DNA of 64,000 bases. It comes from Hawksworthiomyces lignivorus. Lineage: Eukaryota > Ascomycota > Sordariomycetes > Ophiostomatales > Ophiostomataceae. The stretch is taken from contig NTMA01000007.1 in the NCBI GenBank assembly GCA_002917075.1, positions 62,001-126,000 on the forward strand. The letters are read 5' to 3'. The notes under the pieces are model-generated. The model was not told the origin of the DNA and searched no databases. It was given only the letters and a program-made list of their open reading frames with translations. Within the stretch, counting starts at the first letter, position 1; each line of letters begins with the position of its first letter. This document shows positions 20,872 to 30,926 of the stretch, one piece after another. The translations under genes were made by a program, and so were the position numbers.

Positions 20872-23177
20872 TCAGGGCCATCTCCAGCACTCTCGAAGGT
20901 GACTTTGGATAGCAGCCGTTGGCCACGCTAGCTCCCTGTCGGTTTTGATAAGGATGTCATACATGGCTTTCTGTTCGTGTAGTTGTGTAAACAAGTCTCC
21001 GCCTGAACCAGTTAGTGCTTTGACGGTAGTCTAAATACTATAAGGAGAGGAAGAGCTCACATATTGCAATTGCAATGCAAGCAGTAAACATAGACGGTAT
21101 GCAGTGGCCGTTTGACAGGGTAATCCCACACAGATTCAGGACATGTTCCTTGATAGCGGACTGAACTATGTCAGTTTTATTTGCCATTTCTACATCTGCA
21201 TCGAGAACTCACGTTTGTCGCTTTCGTGGACTCAGCTGCACGGGGCCCCAGATGAGGCCTCCTAGGGTCATGCGCAGACAAGAGAATCTGGCTCAACAAG
21301 TAGTGCTGGCGAGCAGCGACTGGGCAAATGATGTAGTTAGCAGGTATGCGTCGAGAAAGTAGGAAATACACAATTTTCAAACACACCATGGCAGTCGTTT
21401 AATAACATAATCGTAGGAAAGACTTGGTCTGGTCCGGCTTCACGGTACAGGAGCGGTTCATACGACAGCGGGATAGTATCAATCCATTTCTGCGCACGCC
21501 ACGAAAGCTCATCCCAAGCTAGTGGCGTCTTCGGTTCGTCGCCGTAGCAGAATGTGAGAACTTCGGCGCAGAGAACAAAAATATGAAAGGCAAGCGTCCA
21601 GTCATCCGTTAAGCCTAGCAGAGACTGGTCTGCGCGGATGTACTCGCGCAGCAATTGAACGGGCCGCTGGGAGCGAAAAGAAATGACAATCTCCTGCCGC
21701 AATGCGACACGAAACACCGCCTGGCGTATGGCCGATGACTGCGCATATTCCTGCAAACGGACAAACGTGTGGGTTCCCATCAAGTGATCCTCCATATCTT
21801 GGCCTAGACAAAGTTGGTCAGATCTAGCTACTCTACTAGGGGGTCTGTTTCGTATCAAATACGCACCCATAATCTCTTCGTAAAGGCGTAGGATAACTGT
21901 CGCTGCATACAATCTCTCATCTAGGGCAGCGTTGGTATCATTTAAAAGAGGGATAAGCAATTCCAGACATGTTCTGTGGTAATTGTCGGCCAGCTCAGAA
22001 TCTTGACCGCTTTTGATGCTCAAGTGTCGCGAAGACACGGCTAATATGGCATTGAGAAGGGGTGGAGACGAGGCAGCACATTGCGCCACGCTGTTGGCAA
22101 AGGTGTTCTGAGGATCACAATAATCAAACTAAAGTAACGAAGTTAGTATTTACGAGGACCTGACTCAGTGCATGTGACAACACAAATGTTATGTTGACTT
22201 ACCCATGATGAGAGATCGGTGATGAAATGACGCAACAGCCGCGCTTCATGATCGTTTTCAAGCGGCCAATGTCGACGCAGGAGAAGGTGTGGTGAGGTGA
22301 GATAAGATGATGCTGCAGCCGGAGTTAAAATGAATGAGACGCTACGTGATGAGCTGTGACCTGCTGGTTCAGAAAGATCGCTCCTAGGGTCTCCAGGGGC
22401 CCAGATGCAGCTGTCTTCAGGGCTGTGAGAAGCTGGAGGTGTGCATGTGGGATTGTGCTGCGGAGGATACGTATCGGGCTTTGAGGAGTTCTGGTCTAGC
22501 GAAGGAAGTCTTAGGGACGCGCCAGGGGGTGAGAGTGCAGATGCTTCCGACTGCGAGTCCTCGTCGTCAGAGTCTTCCTGTGGGTCCGAGAGCCCCAGCA
22601 CATACTCGAAGACAAACTCCACTGTAATATCTGTCTTAGCTGCAAGTTGCAACGAGAAATGCTCTGTCAGTCAAGTCTCTGAGGGTGCTGTCATACCTTC
22701 CCCTTGCGTTGATACCCATATCTGATCGTCTGCAAATTCAAACTCGGCTTTAGATGGCTCACGGCGCCGCTTGTCTTTCGACACGGTTGGTATGGCCCTG
22801 CCAGGAACGTCGTCATTGTCTTCCACCAAGCTATTGCTATAGCGAAACGGCACCGGCTGGCCACGAATGCAATCCACACCCAGAAGTGCACAGCGGCCAC
22901 ATACAGGTAGTTGGCTATCACCTAAGAAAAACAAAAATCAATAACACGGCATTGGTCACTTCATTTCCCGGCTGTATTGCAGCCCTGGCTCGAGATTGTG
23001 TTTAATTATTTTTCCTCGAGTCTATGTACAATCTTGGGATCACTTACATCGCGCATGTGCCGTTCGACAGCCCTCGCTGGAGAGGGACCAATAGTCAGTG
23101 ATGTAAATTGAAGTCAGCAGTTCCCGTGAAGCGACTCACCAACTTTGCAACTTACGAGGCTGTTGTTGGTGGGCCAT
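20872..23177 (-). CDS. Zn2Cys6 fungal-specific transcription factor (nine exons)
   Basis: Reconstructed on the minus strand as 23177-23140, 23076-23048, 22921-22697, 22639-22203, 22128-21867, 21803-21387, 21319-21213, 21160-21061 and 21002-20872. All eight junctions keep phase and give 581 aa. The zinc cluster is C-x2-C-x6-C-x6-C-x2-C-x6-C (CEGC, RTAHAR, C, DSQLPV, CGRC, ALLGVD, C) at residues 13-39. The codons of Cys 1 (TG|C) and Cys 3 (T|GT) are both split by introns, and exon 2 is only 29 nt. A Ser/Pro-rich linker follows, then the middle homology region (LRHFITDLSSWFDYCDPQNTF, CAASSPPLLNAILAVSSRHLS, MEDHLMGTHTF). The C-terminus is MYDILIKTDRELAWPTAAI. Intron 5 (21804-21866) is 63 nt with no stop, so retaining it would insert 21 residues. 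It is probably the pathway regulator, binding CGG-type elements in the nucleus; this is inferred from position. Confidence 0.88.
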
Positions 23178-24008
23178 AAAACACGAAGCCGTGCTAGCAC
23201 TCTTCTTTCGTCCTCGCGTCTTGTCTTCTCTGGCTATCTTTCACTGCAGAAAGATGATATTCCCACTTAGACGATGAAAAGCAGAGGGAAAAAAGGAAAT
23301 CTGCCACGAAAGGTACAACTGGCCGGAATGATATACTAGATCCGGATTGCGGGGGAAGAAAGTGGACATGGAGGAGTGGGGAATCTGCTTGTAGACGAAT
23401 CTGGGGACGCTTCCCAGTTTTCTTTCTTGGTGGCTCTCTGGGCTTCTTTTTCCATTTCCACTCTACGAGTGAGGTGAAGGAGAGATATTTTGGCACTTAG
23501 AACAGTGCATATGATTCAATCATGTGTGCCGGCCCCCGCGCAGCTATTGGGAATGGCTAAGGAGAAAAATAGCCTAGTATGAAGATGCGGAAAATACCAA
23601 CCCGAGGCGAGAAAATGTCGTTGAATATCCAATGCCCTATCCCTTAAGGAAAAAAGAGGAAGTGAAATAATTCAGCTAGGTGAAACAATCATAACTTTTA
23701 GCTGGTTGGGCTACGAATGACAGCTTTGAAATACGAAAGTAGGCCCTACTTCCAGCTTATGTGGAGATAAGCATCGTGAAGCTTTAGATGTGTATGTACG
23801 GTTCATCTAGCTTTTTTACATTGGCATATTCACATTTCGGATTTGTTGACAAAGTTTGTGGGATAGTAAATATCTGCCATCAAGTGAGCCTTGCTTGAGT
23901 GAATCCTTTTGTATTTGTCTGTTGAAAACAAGAAGAAAGAAATGGCAATATAAACGAGATAGAGCAGAGGCAAATCATTAAAAGAGGACTACAGTAGACC
24001 CAGTCGCC
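23178..24008. other. Promoter of regulator gene and 3' flank of transporter gene
   Basis: 831 bp between two minus-strand genes. I see no gene. The region next to 23178 is the regulator's 5' flank; the part near 24008 is AT-rich 3' flank. The shared GCGGCGGA motif was not found here, so the regulator may not be autoregulated through it. Confidence 0.5.
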
Positions 24009-25589
24009 TTAGATGACATAATTCTTGAATTGCCACGTTGGCACCTTGCGCTCAAACATGATATCCAGCTCTTCAAATGTCCTGTTTTTGCACTCTGGCA
24101 GTCGAAAGTAGCACCAGACACAGCAGATCAGTGCGATGCCGCCGTAGACGAGACCCGTCTTGGCTCCCAGGTTAGCCTCGGTCGCGTTGATCAAATAAGG
24201 CGACGACACGTTGTACACGATGCCCAGCGCCGAGTAGGCGATCAGCGCAATAGCCACGGTGTGGCCGCGCAGCCGCGTTGAGGACGTCTCGGTGAAGATG
24301 ACGTAGGCTACGGGCCCGACGGTGAGGTAGTAGACAAAAAACCAGATGATCAGCAGCGCCGCCTCGGCGTTGACAATGGACGGGCGGTTGTGGGCGATGC
24401 CCAGGAAGCCGATGAGCAGCATGAGGCCGGTCAGGAAGCTGAGCCCGCCAAAGTACAGCGTGCGGCGACCGAAGCGCGGGATCAAAAAGAAGGACACGCA
24501 AGTGCCGACGAAGCCGAGGGCGGTCATGCCGACGTTCATGTTGAAGGCCTGCTCGGTAGGGAAGCCGGCCTCCTCGAAGAAGACGACGGCGTAAAAGGGC
24601 AGCGACAGGCCGCTCAGGATCTGGATGGCCCAGGCCATGGCCGAGATCTCCGTGCGGCGCCGGTTGGTGCCCTTGAAGCACTCTAGGTAGCTGGACTGCG
24701 CTTCGTACTCAAGCTCGCGCTCGTTGGTGCGCTGGATGAGGGCGAGCATCTTATGTGTGTCCACCCGCTCCGCGCGCGCGAGCCGCTTGAGTGCCACCTC
24801 GGCCTCAGCGATCTTGCCCTTGCGTACGAGCCAGTATGGCGACTCGGGTGCCCAGAAAACGAAGGTCAGGATGATGACCGGCCAGATCCACTGCAAGCCG
24901 AATGGAATGCGGTACGCCCACTGCGTGGTGTTGTTATCGTACCCGGCCAGCACACCGGAGGCGATCAGCTGCCCGGTGGACCAGCATAGGTTGACGTAGG
25001 CGGTCAGGATGTCGCGCAGGCGCAGCGGGCAGACCTCGGAGGCGTACGTGGGCGCGAGCGACGTCAGGATGCCCCAGACTATGCCGCAGAGCATCTCGCC
25101 GACAAAGAGCACAATGTTGCTCGGCGCAAAAAACGTGATGAAGACGAAGCCAGTCATAAGGAACAGGCAGCCGATCAGCGTCATCTTGCGCCCAAAAGCC
25201 TCCGCAATGTGGCCCTGAATGCCGCCACCTAGGACGCGCCCCACCGGAGAGCTCATCGCGAACGCCGTCTGCCAGGGGGCCGAGACGGTGTACTCTCCCT
25301 TAAAGAGGAAGCCGTATTTGCGCTTGAAGGACGGGAGCCCGTAGAGATTGGTAATCAGGTCGGAATCGTAGCCGTCCATGATGATGCAGATGCAGAAGAG
25401 CACAGACCAGACGGCGGCCATGGGATAGAGCGAGAAGGCCTCGCGCACCGTCATGTTGTGCTCCATCTCGGTGGCCTCGTCGGCGGCATGCTCATAGTGC
25501 TTGACATCCGCGGCATCGCCGCGGTTTGTCTCCATCTTTTCGAGCTCCGCTGGCTCTTGGGCTTTGGTGATATTCTTTGACGGATCCAT
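24009..25589 (-). CDS. MFS sugar porter (maltose/alpha-glucoside permease type)
   Basis: Intronless, 526 aa. The cytosolic acidic N-terminus is about 50 aa. Sugar-porter signatures run in order: MDGYDSDLITNLYGLPSF in TM1, AEAFGRKMT between TM2 and 3, PESPYWLVRKGK after TM6, RFGRRTLYFGG in the second half and PECKNRTFEELDIMFERK at the C-terminus. The pattern VREAFSLYPMAAVWSVLFCICIIMDGYD is typical of MAL-type H+ symporters of the plasma membrane. It is divergent from the FMN 2-hydroxyacid dehydrogenase with a 760-bp shared promoter. In the cluster it would import the released sugar or oligosaccharide; the exact substrate is unknown. Confidence 0.92.
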   Translation of the reverse strand: MDPSKNITKAQEPAELEKMETNRGDAADVKHYEHAADEATEMEHNMTVREAFSLYPMAAVWSVLFCICIIMDGYDSDLITNLYGLPSFKRKYGFLFKGEYTVSAPWQTAFAMSSPVGRVLGGGIQGHIAEAFGRKMTLIGCLFLMTGFVFITFFAPSNIVLFVGEMLCGIVWGILTSLAPTYASEVCPLRLRDILTAYVNLCWSTGQLIASGVLAGYDNNTTQWAYRIPFGLQWIWPVIILTFVFWAPESPYWLVRKGKIAEAEVALKRLARAERVDTHKMLALIQRTNERELEYEAQSSYLECFKGTNRRRTEISAMAWAIQILSGLSLPFYAVVFFEEAGFPTEQAFNMNVGMTALGFVGTCVSFFLIPRFGRRTLYFGGLSFLTGLMLLIGFLGIAHNRPSIVNAEAALLIIWFFVYYLTVGPVAYVIFTETSSTRLRGHTVAIALIAYSALGIVYNVSSPYLINATEANLGAKTGLVYGGIALICCVWCYFRLPECKNRTFEELDIMFERKVPTWQFKNYVI

Positions 25590-26349
25590 GTTTCAGAGCT
25601 CTGCTAGGAAAAGGTATGCAAAAGGTACACCCACAGGAGCAAAGGACCTGGAGGGAAAGGGACGATGGGATGAAGAGGTGATCTAGAAAAGTGGGATCTA
25701 TCCAGCCTCTTGGGTCTGCTCAAAGTTATAAATCTTTGCGTCTTCCTGACCTCTCTCGCGGTCTCTTTCCCCGGCTTGTTTCTAGGTTCAGTACCCCGTA
25801 CCCCAGAATATGTTGTCTTGTTGTATTGCATGCTTAACTTACCCCGGATTTCTTACGTAGTCAAGAACATGACTGGATTTCTACAGCTTTATTTCCTTAT
25901 TTGGAGCAGCGGAGAGATGCCGACCCATACCCGTAAATCGCACGCCCGGACAGCTCTGCCGTTTTCAGACCAGGATTGGCTCCCAGAATAATTGTGCAGC
26001 TGTTGATGGCACAGTGCCATTTCCCCTCCATTTCAAACACCCCTGCTTTATTGGCCCGCCGTAGTTATCCTCGAGGCTAATTGGCGGCGGACTGAACTAC
26101 CACGAACAGAACATCACCAACGTGGAAGCTAACTCCGGCCGGACTCGGTTACCCCTTTCTAACTTTACACTGAGCTGTGAATCGAAGCGAGCTTCTAGAG
26201 CCAACCTTCCATGCTGCGTAGAATTCAAGGTTACATATAACTGCTGGAGATTGGCATGTGAGCTACCTAGCTTCGCGTAGACTTGTGCCGGCAGATCACT
26301 CAGAGGCCCTAATTCTGAAGCTTGGCCAGCTAAGCCGCCGTTGCAAGGA
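25590..26349. promoter_or_regulatory. Bidirectional promoter of sugar porter and FMN dehydrogenase genes
   Basis: 760 bp between divergent starts. GGCTAATT (26075-26082) and GCGGCGGA (26084-26091) lie next to each other, 266 bp upstream of the FMN enzyme start. Both motifs also occur in the promoter of the aldo-keto reductase/dehydratase pair. Adjacent XlnR-like GGCTAA and CGG elements would allow two regulators to act together. That reading is inference. Confidence 0.6.
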
Positions 26350-27468
26350 ATGGACGCCAACAACATACAGACGCTCGCCGAGCTAGAAGAGCTGGCTCTG
26401 GCGCGTGTGGACAAAATCACCCGTGAGTACTGGGCGAACGGTGCGGGCGAAAACATCACCGTCCGGGAAAATGCAACGGCCTTTGATCAATACCGTCTCC
26501 GGCCGCGTGTGCTCCGCAATGTCAGCAGCATCGACATGACAACTACGGTCCTAGGACAGCGCGTCAGCATGCCCATTGGCATTGCGCCATCTGGCTGGCA
26601 CAAGATGGCCCACGCCGGCGGCGAGGTAGCCACGGCAGCTGCGGCACGAGCCCTCGACAGCCTCATGGGCGTCTCCATGGGAACGATCGTGGGCGAGTCA
26701 CCGCGCTACTGCTGCACGCCCGAGGAGGTAAAGGCAGCCGGCGGGTCGGCCGTTCGTTTTTTCCAGTTCTACATGTTCAATGACCGGGCCCTCATGGCCG
26801 CGATCCTGCGCCGGGTCGAGCAGGCCGGCTACGACGCCCTCATGCTCACCGTCGACACGCCTTACGTCGGCAAGCGGGTCGCTGAGATCCGCAACCGGCC
26901 CCAGATGCCCCCGTTCCTCACCACCATAAACTTTGGCACGCTGCTCCCACCTCCTAAAGATGGCGCGGCGGCCCAAGCCAGCAGCCTCAGCATCGAGACC
27001 GGCCTTGTCTGGGAGGAGATCATCCCGTGGCTGCGGCAGACAACCAAGCTGCAGATCTGGCTCAAGGGCGTCATGACGGCAGAAGACGCCTCGCTGGCCG
27101 TCCAGCACAAGGTGGACGGCATCGTGGTGAGCAACCACGGCGGGCGGCAGCTGGACCTCTGCGTGCCGACGATCGATGCGCTGCCAGAGGTGGTGGCGGC
27201 CGTCGGCGGCGCCATCCCAGTGCACGTAGACGGCGGCGTGCGGCGCGGTGAGGATGTCTTTCGTGCCCTAGCTCTGGGTGCCGACTTCATCTGGATCGGG
27301 CGGCCGGTCCTCTGGGGACTGGTCTACGACGGGCAACGGGGTGTCGAGCGGATGCTCACAATCCTGCGGGAAGAGCTAAAGCTGTGCATGGGCCTCACGG
27401 GATGCGCCTCTCTCAAAGACATCACAAGCAGCTGTCTGCGCCTTGTTGGGTCATCTGCAAAGCTGTAA
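26350..27468 (+). CDS. FMN-dependent L-2-hydroxyacid dehydrogenase/oxidase
   Basis: Intronless, 372 aa from ATG at 26350. Glycolate-oxidase/L-lactate-dehydrogenase family residues are all present: Tyr in TREYWANGAGEN, Tyr in FQFYMFND, Lys in IWLKGVMT, and His and Arg in the active-site signature SNHGGRQLD. The FMN phosphate region is HVDGGVRRGEDVFRALALGADFIWIGRP. There is no N-terminal cytochrome b5 domain, so it differs from yeast flavocytochrome b2. The enzyme oxidises an L-2-hydroxy acid such as L-lactate or glycolate to the keto acid. In a deoxy-sugar pathway that ends in pyruvate plus L-lactate or L-lactaldehyde, it would recover the L-lactate. This is an inference from context. Confidence 0.9.
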   Translation: MDANNIQTLAELEELALARVDKITREYWANGAGENITVRENATAFDQYRLRPRVLRNVSSIDMTTTVLGQRVSMPIGIAPSGWHKMAHAGGEVATAAAARALDSLMGVSMGTIVGESPRYCCTPEEVKAAGGSAVRFFQFYMFNDRALMAAILRRVEQAGYDALMLTVDTPYVGKRVAEIRNRPQMPPFLTTINFGTLLPPPKDGAAAQASSLSIETGLVWEEIIPWLRQTTKLQIWLKGVMTAEDASLAVQHKVDGIVVSNHGGRQLDLCVPTIDALPEVVAAVGGAIPVHVDGGVRRGEDVFRALALGADFIWIGRPVLWGLVYDGQRGVERMLTILREELKLCMGLTGCASLKDITSSCLRLVGSSAKL

Positions 27469-29778
27469 GGCAAAGGCGATACCATATCTATTGTTTAACA
27501 CAAAGCATTGTGCACAACCACTTTAAGACATATTATACATAAAACAGAAGTAGAAATACATACGGGATTTTAGAACGGTAATCGACCAAAGAATTTGACT
27601 CTCCTCGCAGACAAAGAAAATACGGTTGAAAGTCGCCAAATTTTTGTATGCCTTAACAGTAAATTCGCTCCCAACAGCCCTGTGCCTTGTGAATACCTGC
27701 TGTGGGGGGTGCAATACTCGCTTTTAGGGTGCATAACGCTCACTTTGTTCATAGACCTTCAAATTGAGATCTTCAATCTTTCATCGAGATCTAAGATGTG
27801 AGCTATTTCATTCGATTCGATAGGTTAGGTCTATGCGACTCCACTTGCAATTTGCAGACGCAAATGGACAGGCGCGCAACAGTTCATGACTCGACCTTGG
27901 TAGTGACTTGTCTTTTCTATTTTGAATCTAACTAGCAAATCAGGGTTTTTTCGTCCATATTTGAGGCGTTTATGGTAGGCCAGAAAGCTATGCGGTAAGC
28001 TTGATTGTACACTTAAATCACCAACGCAAACCCACAGGGTTCTCAACCGGAAGTAGCATCGTAACCTTAGCGTTCTTCGTATATTGTGGAAGAACTAGAA
28101 GGTAGGAGTGCATAGCATTATGACGTGCGGTGCCTAGAGCTATTCCTTGCCAATTCGAATGCCAGCAGATCTTGTTCAGCTAACGAGGCAAAAGGTATTT
28201 TTAGGTGAAGACGGAATAAGATCAGCATAGACGGTATCTCTACCGGGAAAACGAGTCATATAAGGTTACATTCAGTTCCTGGATTATGCGAGAAAGTAAC
28301 ACATAGATTTACTTCTGATCACTACAATCCTACTGGTAAGCCAGAGGCGTATTTCTCATGTAGCTGAAAGAACCTCTGTCATCAATATGCCCTTACCTAG
28401 GTACTTAGCTATTTATCTCAATTCATGAGAAAGCAAAGTATGAGGCCAAGTCAATCTTTTTTTTTTTTTTTTTTTTTTTTTACTTATACCTATTGAGAAC
28501 AAAATTTCCAATTGGTAGTCAGTTGCTTTTGAACACCTCTTACCTGAGTTATTTATGAATCGTATCGTAAATATATCTAAACAGCAAGTTATTCACGAAC
28601 TATTAAAAAAAATTCCACCTGTTGTCATATTGCATATATAGCTATGCACATAAGGACAATGTTTTAAGAAAAGAAACAACTGTCTGGTCTGAAAATCCAG
28701 GTTTTCGGATCCTACTGTGATGTGGCTGTCCTTTGCCACGTTGTATTTTTTTATACCACTTTACAGCGTTGATATCACCCACCCCTGTCTTATCAAAACA
28801 GATGCGTAAGAACCATGAACCAAACAATTTAATTCATATGACATCAGACCAAGAAGCAAGCCAACAACAAAGCACCAGTAAATTAAAATATCAAAGAATA
28901 GGCCACAGGAGCACAAGCCACATAGTCACCAAGAGCCTCTCTAATTTAAGAAGATTGACAGTGTTCCTCAATTGCACTGCAGATCCATGCCGGTATGCGA
29001 CGCCCAAGTTTGGGGAACCCCAGCACCAACACGTAGTGGTAAAATAGGACAGTACGACTATTCTTTATCAGACAGAACAGGAGAAACGTCAAAATCGGTG
29101 AAGAGGTAGGCTAATGGACAAATTCTTCCGGCAAAGCTAGGGAGGGATGCAAGCATCGTCACTTTCCTGGCATCCGACCAGGTGAGACGTCACCGCACCA
29201 GTTCAGCTCTAGTGTACCCCCTTTCCATTTCTTTGACCCTCCTCTCTACTAGCATCTCAACGAGAATGCGTCATTATTATTATGAAATACCTGCTTGCTT
29301 TATTCACTAGTGCGGCTTGCCCGGTCATTAATGAGTGAGGCAAGACGATGCGATACTGTCGCATTGAATTCGCCTTCCGCCACAGTGTTGAACAAAATTA
29401 AGACGAGTCTTGAACCACAACTTTGAAAGCAACAGAGTTGTAAAAATGAGCACACAGGCAGGGGTGGAAGACCAGGGGGTTTCCATGTTGTCACGCCGAG
29501 CGTGTGGTGCAGCTGCAGTTCGTTGAACCGAGGAAAATTCTACATCTTCCGCTATCATGGTAGTTTGCCTTGAAGATATTTATTTCATGCTTAATGACTG
29601 CATTTGTTAGTCGAAAATTTTCAAGTATTTATGCCCCAGATTCCCATCTACTCGTTTTCTGAAGTTTACGACTGCAATGTAATGCATTCATACTATCTCT
29701 TCAGAATTTGACTTACGCTCGTTCATATATAAAGTTTTACTTCAGAGACAATCATTCTTCAATAATAGACAAATAAAA
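27469..29778. other. AT-rich 2.3-kb gene desert
   Basis: No gene supported. Base composition is clearly more AT-rich than the flanking coding blocks. A run of 25 T is at 28457-28481. Open frames are short and without motifs. It separates the sugar-acid cluster from the hydrophobin gene and may be decayed repeat sequence, but I recognise no transposon domain in it. Confidence 0.5.
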
Positions 29779-30230
29779 ATGATGCTCGTTATTACTACGG
29801 TCACGGCATTCATTGCCTCAGCTCTAGCTGTCCCTGCTCCTCAAGCGGCCGGCTCTTACAATCCATGCACCGGCCTCGAGCCAACAATGCAGTGCTGCAG
29901 CACAGACGTTCTCGGAGGCGTTGTCACTCTAAGCTGTGAAGCTCGTAAGTTGAGGGCAGTAGAACCCTCCAGCTGGTTATAGCAAGTCTTTGCTAATGAC
30001 ATCTGCAATTTGAATAGCTCCCACGCCGCCGACGGATGCTTCAAATTACCAGGCAGTTTGTGCTGCCATTGGCAAGAATCCAGAGTGCTGTCTCCTCGAC
30101 GTAGTATGCTACTTACTTTTATCCATTCTCACTCATTCCATTTCATTTCACCGTAATCATGCTGACGATTTAATTTTGCTTTTAGGCTGGCATTGACCTT
30201 GTCTGCGGTAAGCCTGCCGGAACGCTATAA
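29779..30230 (+). CDS. Class II hydrophobin
   Basis: Three exons: 29779-29944, 30018-30103 and 30186-30230 (98 aa), in phase. The signal peptide is MMLVITTVTAFIASALAVPAPQ. The mature part carries eight Cys in the pattern C-x8-CC-x12-C-x16-C-x8-CC-x10-C. Class II proteins usually show x9 and x11 in the first two intervals, so the loop is shifted by one residue but the sum is the same. CCLLDVAGIDLVCG fits the conserved end. Secreted hydrophobins assemble at air-water interfaces on hyphae and spores. The coding exons are small; the frame continues past exon 1 into the intron for only a few codons. A TATA-like ATATATAAAG is about 55 bp upstream of the start. Confidence 0.93.
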
Positions 30231-30926
30231 GATGATCATATCGAAAAATAGGATATATTTCATATGTAATGGAAATTCCTTTTTTGATACGCCAATTTCT
30301 TTGAGCCATACCCAAGAGAGAAGGAAACAAATCCTCGAAAAGATATATCTTGTGAAGGGTAGGAAAATACGAACTTACCGTGTCCAATTATCTTGTTGTG
30401 TCGTCTTCCATATTTACTTCCATAAAACAAAACTAGTCTTCATCTTATGTCTCTGCTCCTATGCTATTTTTGCACGTCTTGAACTCTTACCATTTGTGAT
30501 ACTTGAGCCTTGGTAGCAGGTCACTTTACACATTCTGTAAAGCTTGCAATGGCTATTGTGCATGATTGTCCTTGAGAAGTTAATCTATCCTTCAACTGAA
30601 TTTGCTCGAGACACGAAATCACAGTACATAAGCTGCGCGGATGTGTCCGTGGATGTAAGTGGTGCAAAGTCGGGTGGCGTACATCTCTGGTTTACAACTG
30701 CGCCACACCCTAAGTTGCCAAGGTGATGTTTCATGTTTCCCAGCGATCATCGCCGCCCCTTATTGGACAGCGCTAAGAGCTCACTACCAAGATGCCAACG
30801 CCGCTGGATGCAAGTTTAAGAAGAAAAGAAATTAAATAGCTCAGAGATTGACCTACCTTCTATTTTGAAAACAAAAAGACAAGATAACAAAAAGCAAAAG
30901 CGTAAAAAAAGCACGAAATTGACAAA
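30231..30926. other. Intergenic region hydrophobin-gelsolin
   Basis: 696 bp containing the hydrophobin 3' flank and the promoter of the gelsolin-type gene. An A-rich, AAAG-rich leader (about 30815-30926) precedes the ATG at 30927. No other feature seen. Confidence 0.5.

Noticed and set aside
26341..26349. Upstream non-ATG start for the FMN dehydrogenase
   Set aside because: The frame extends only three codons to a TTG; the ATG at 26350 is the natural start.
28655..28740. Possible tRNA-like segment (GGTTTTCGGATCC)
   Set aside because: The T-loop consensus is not met and no paired acceptor or anticodon arm could be drawn.
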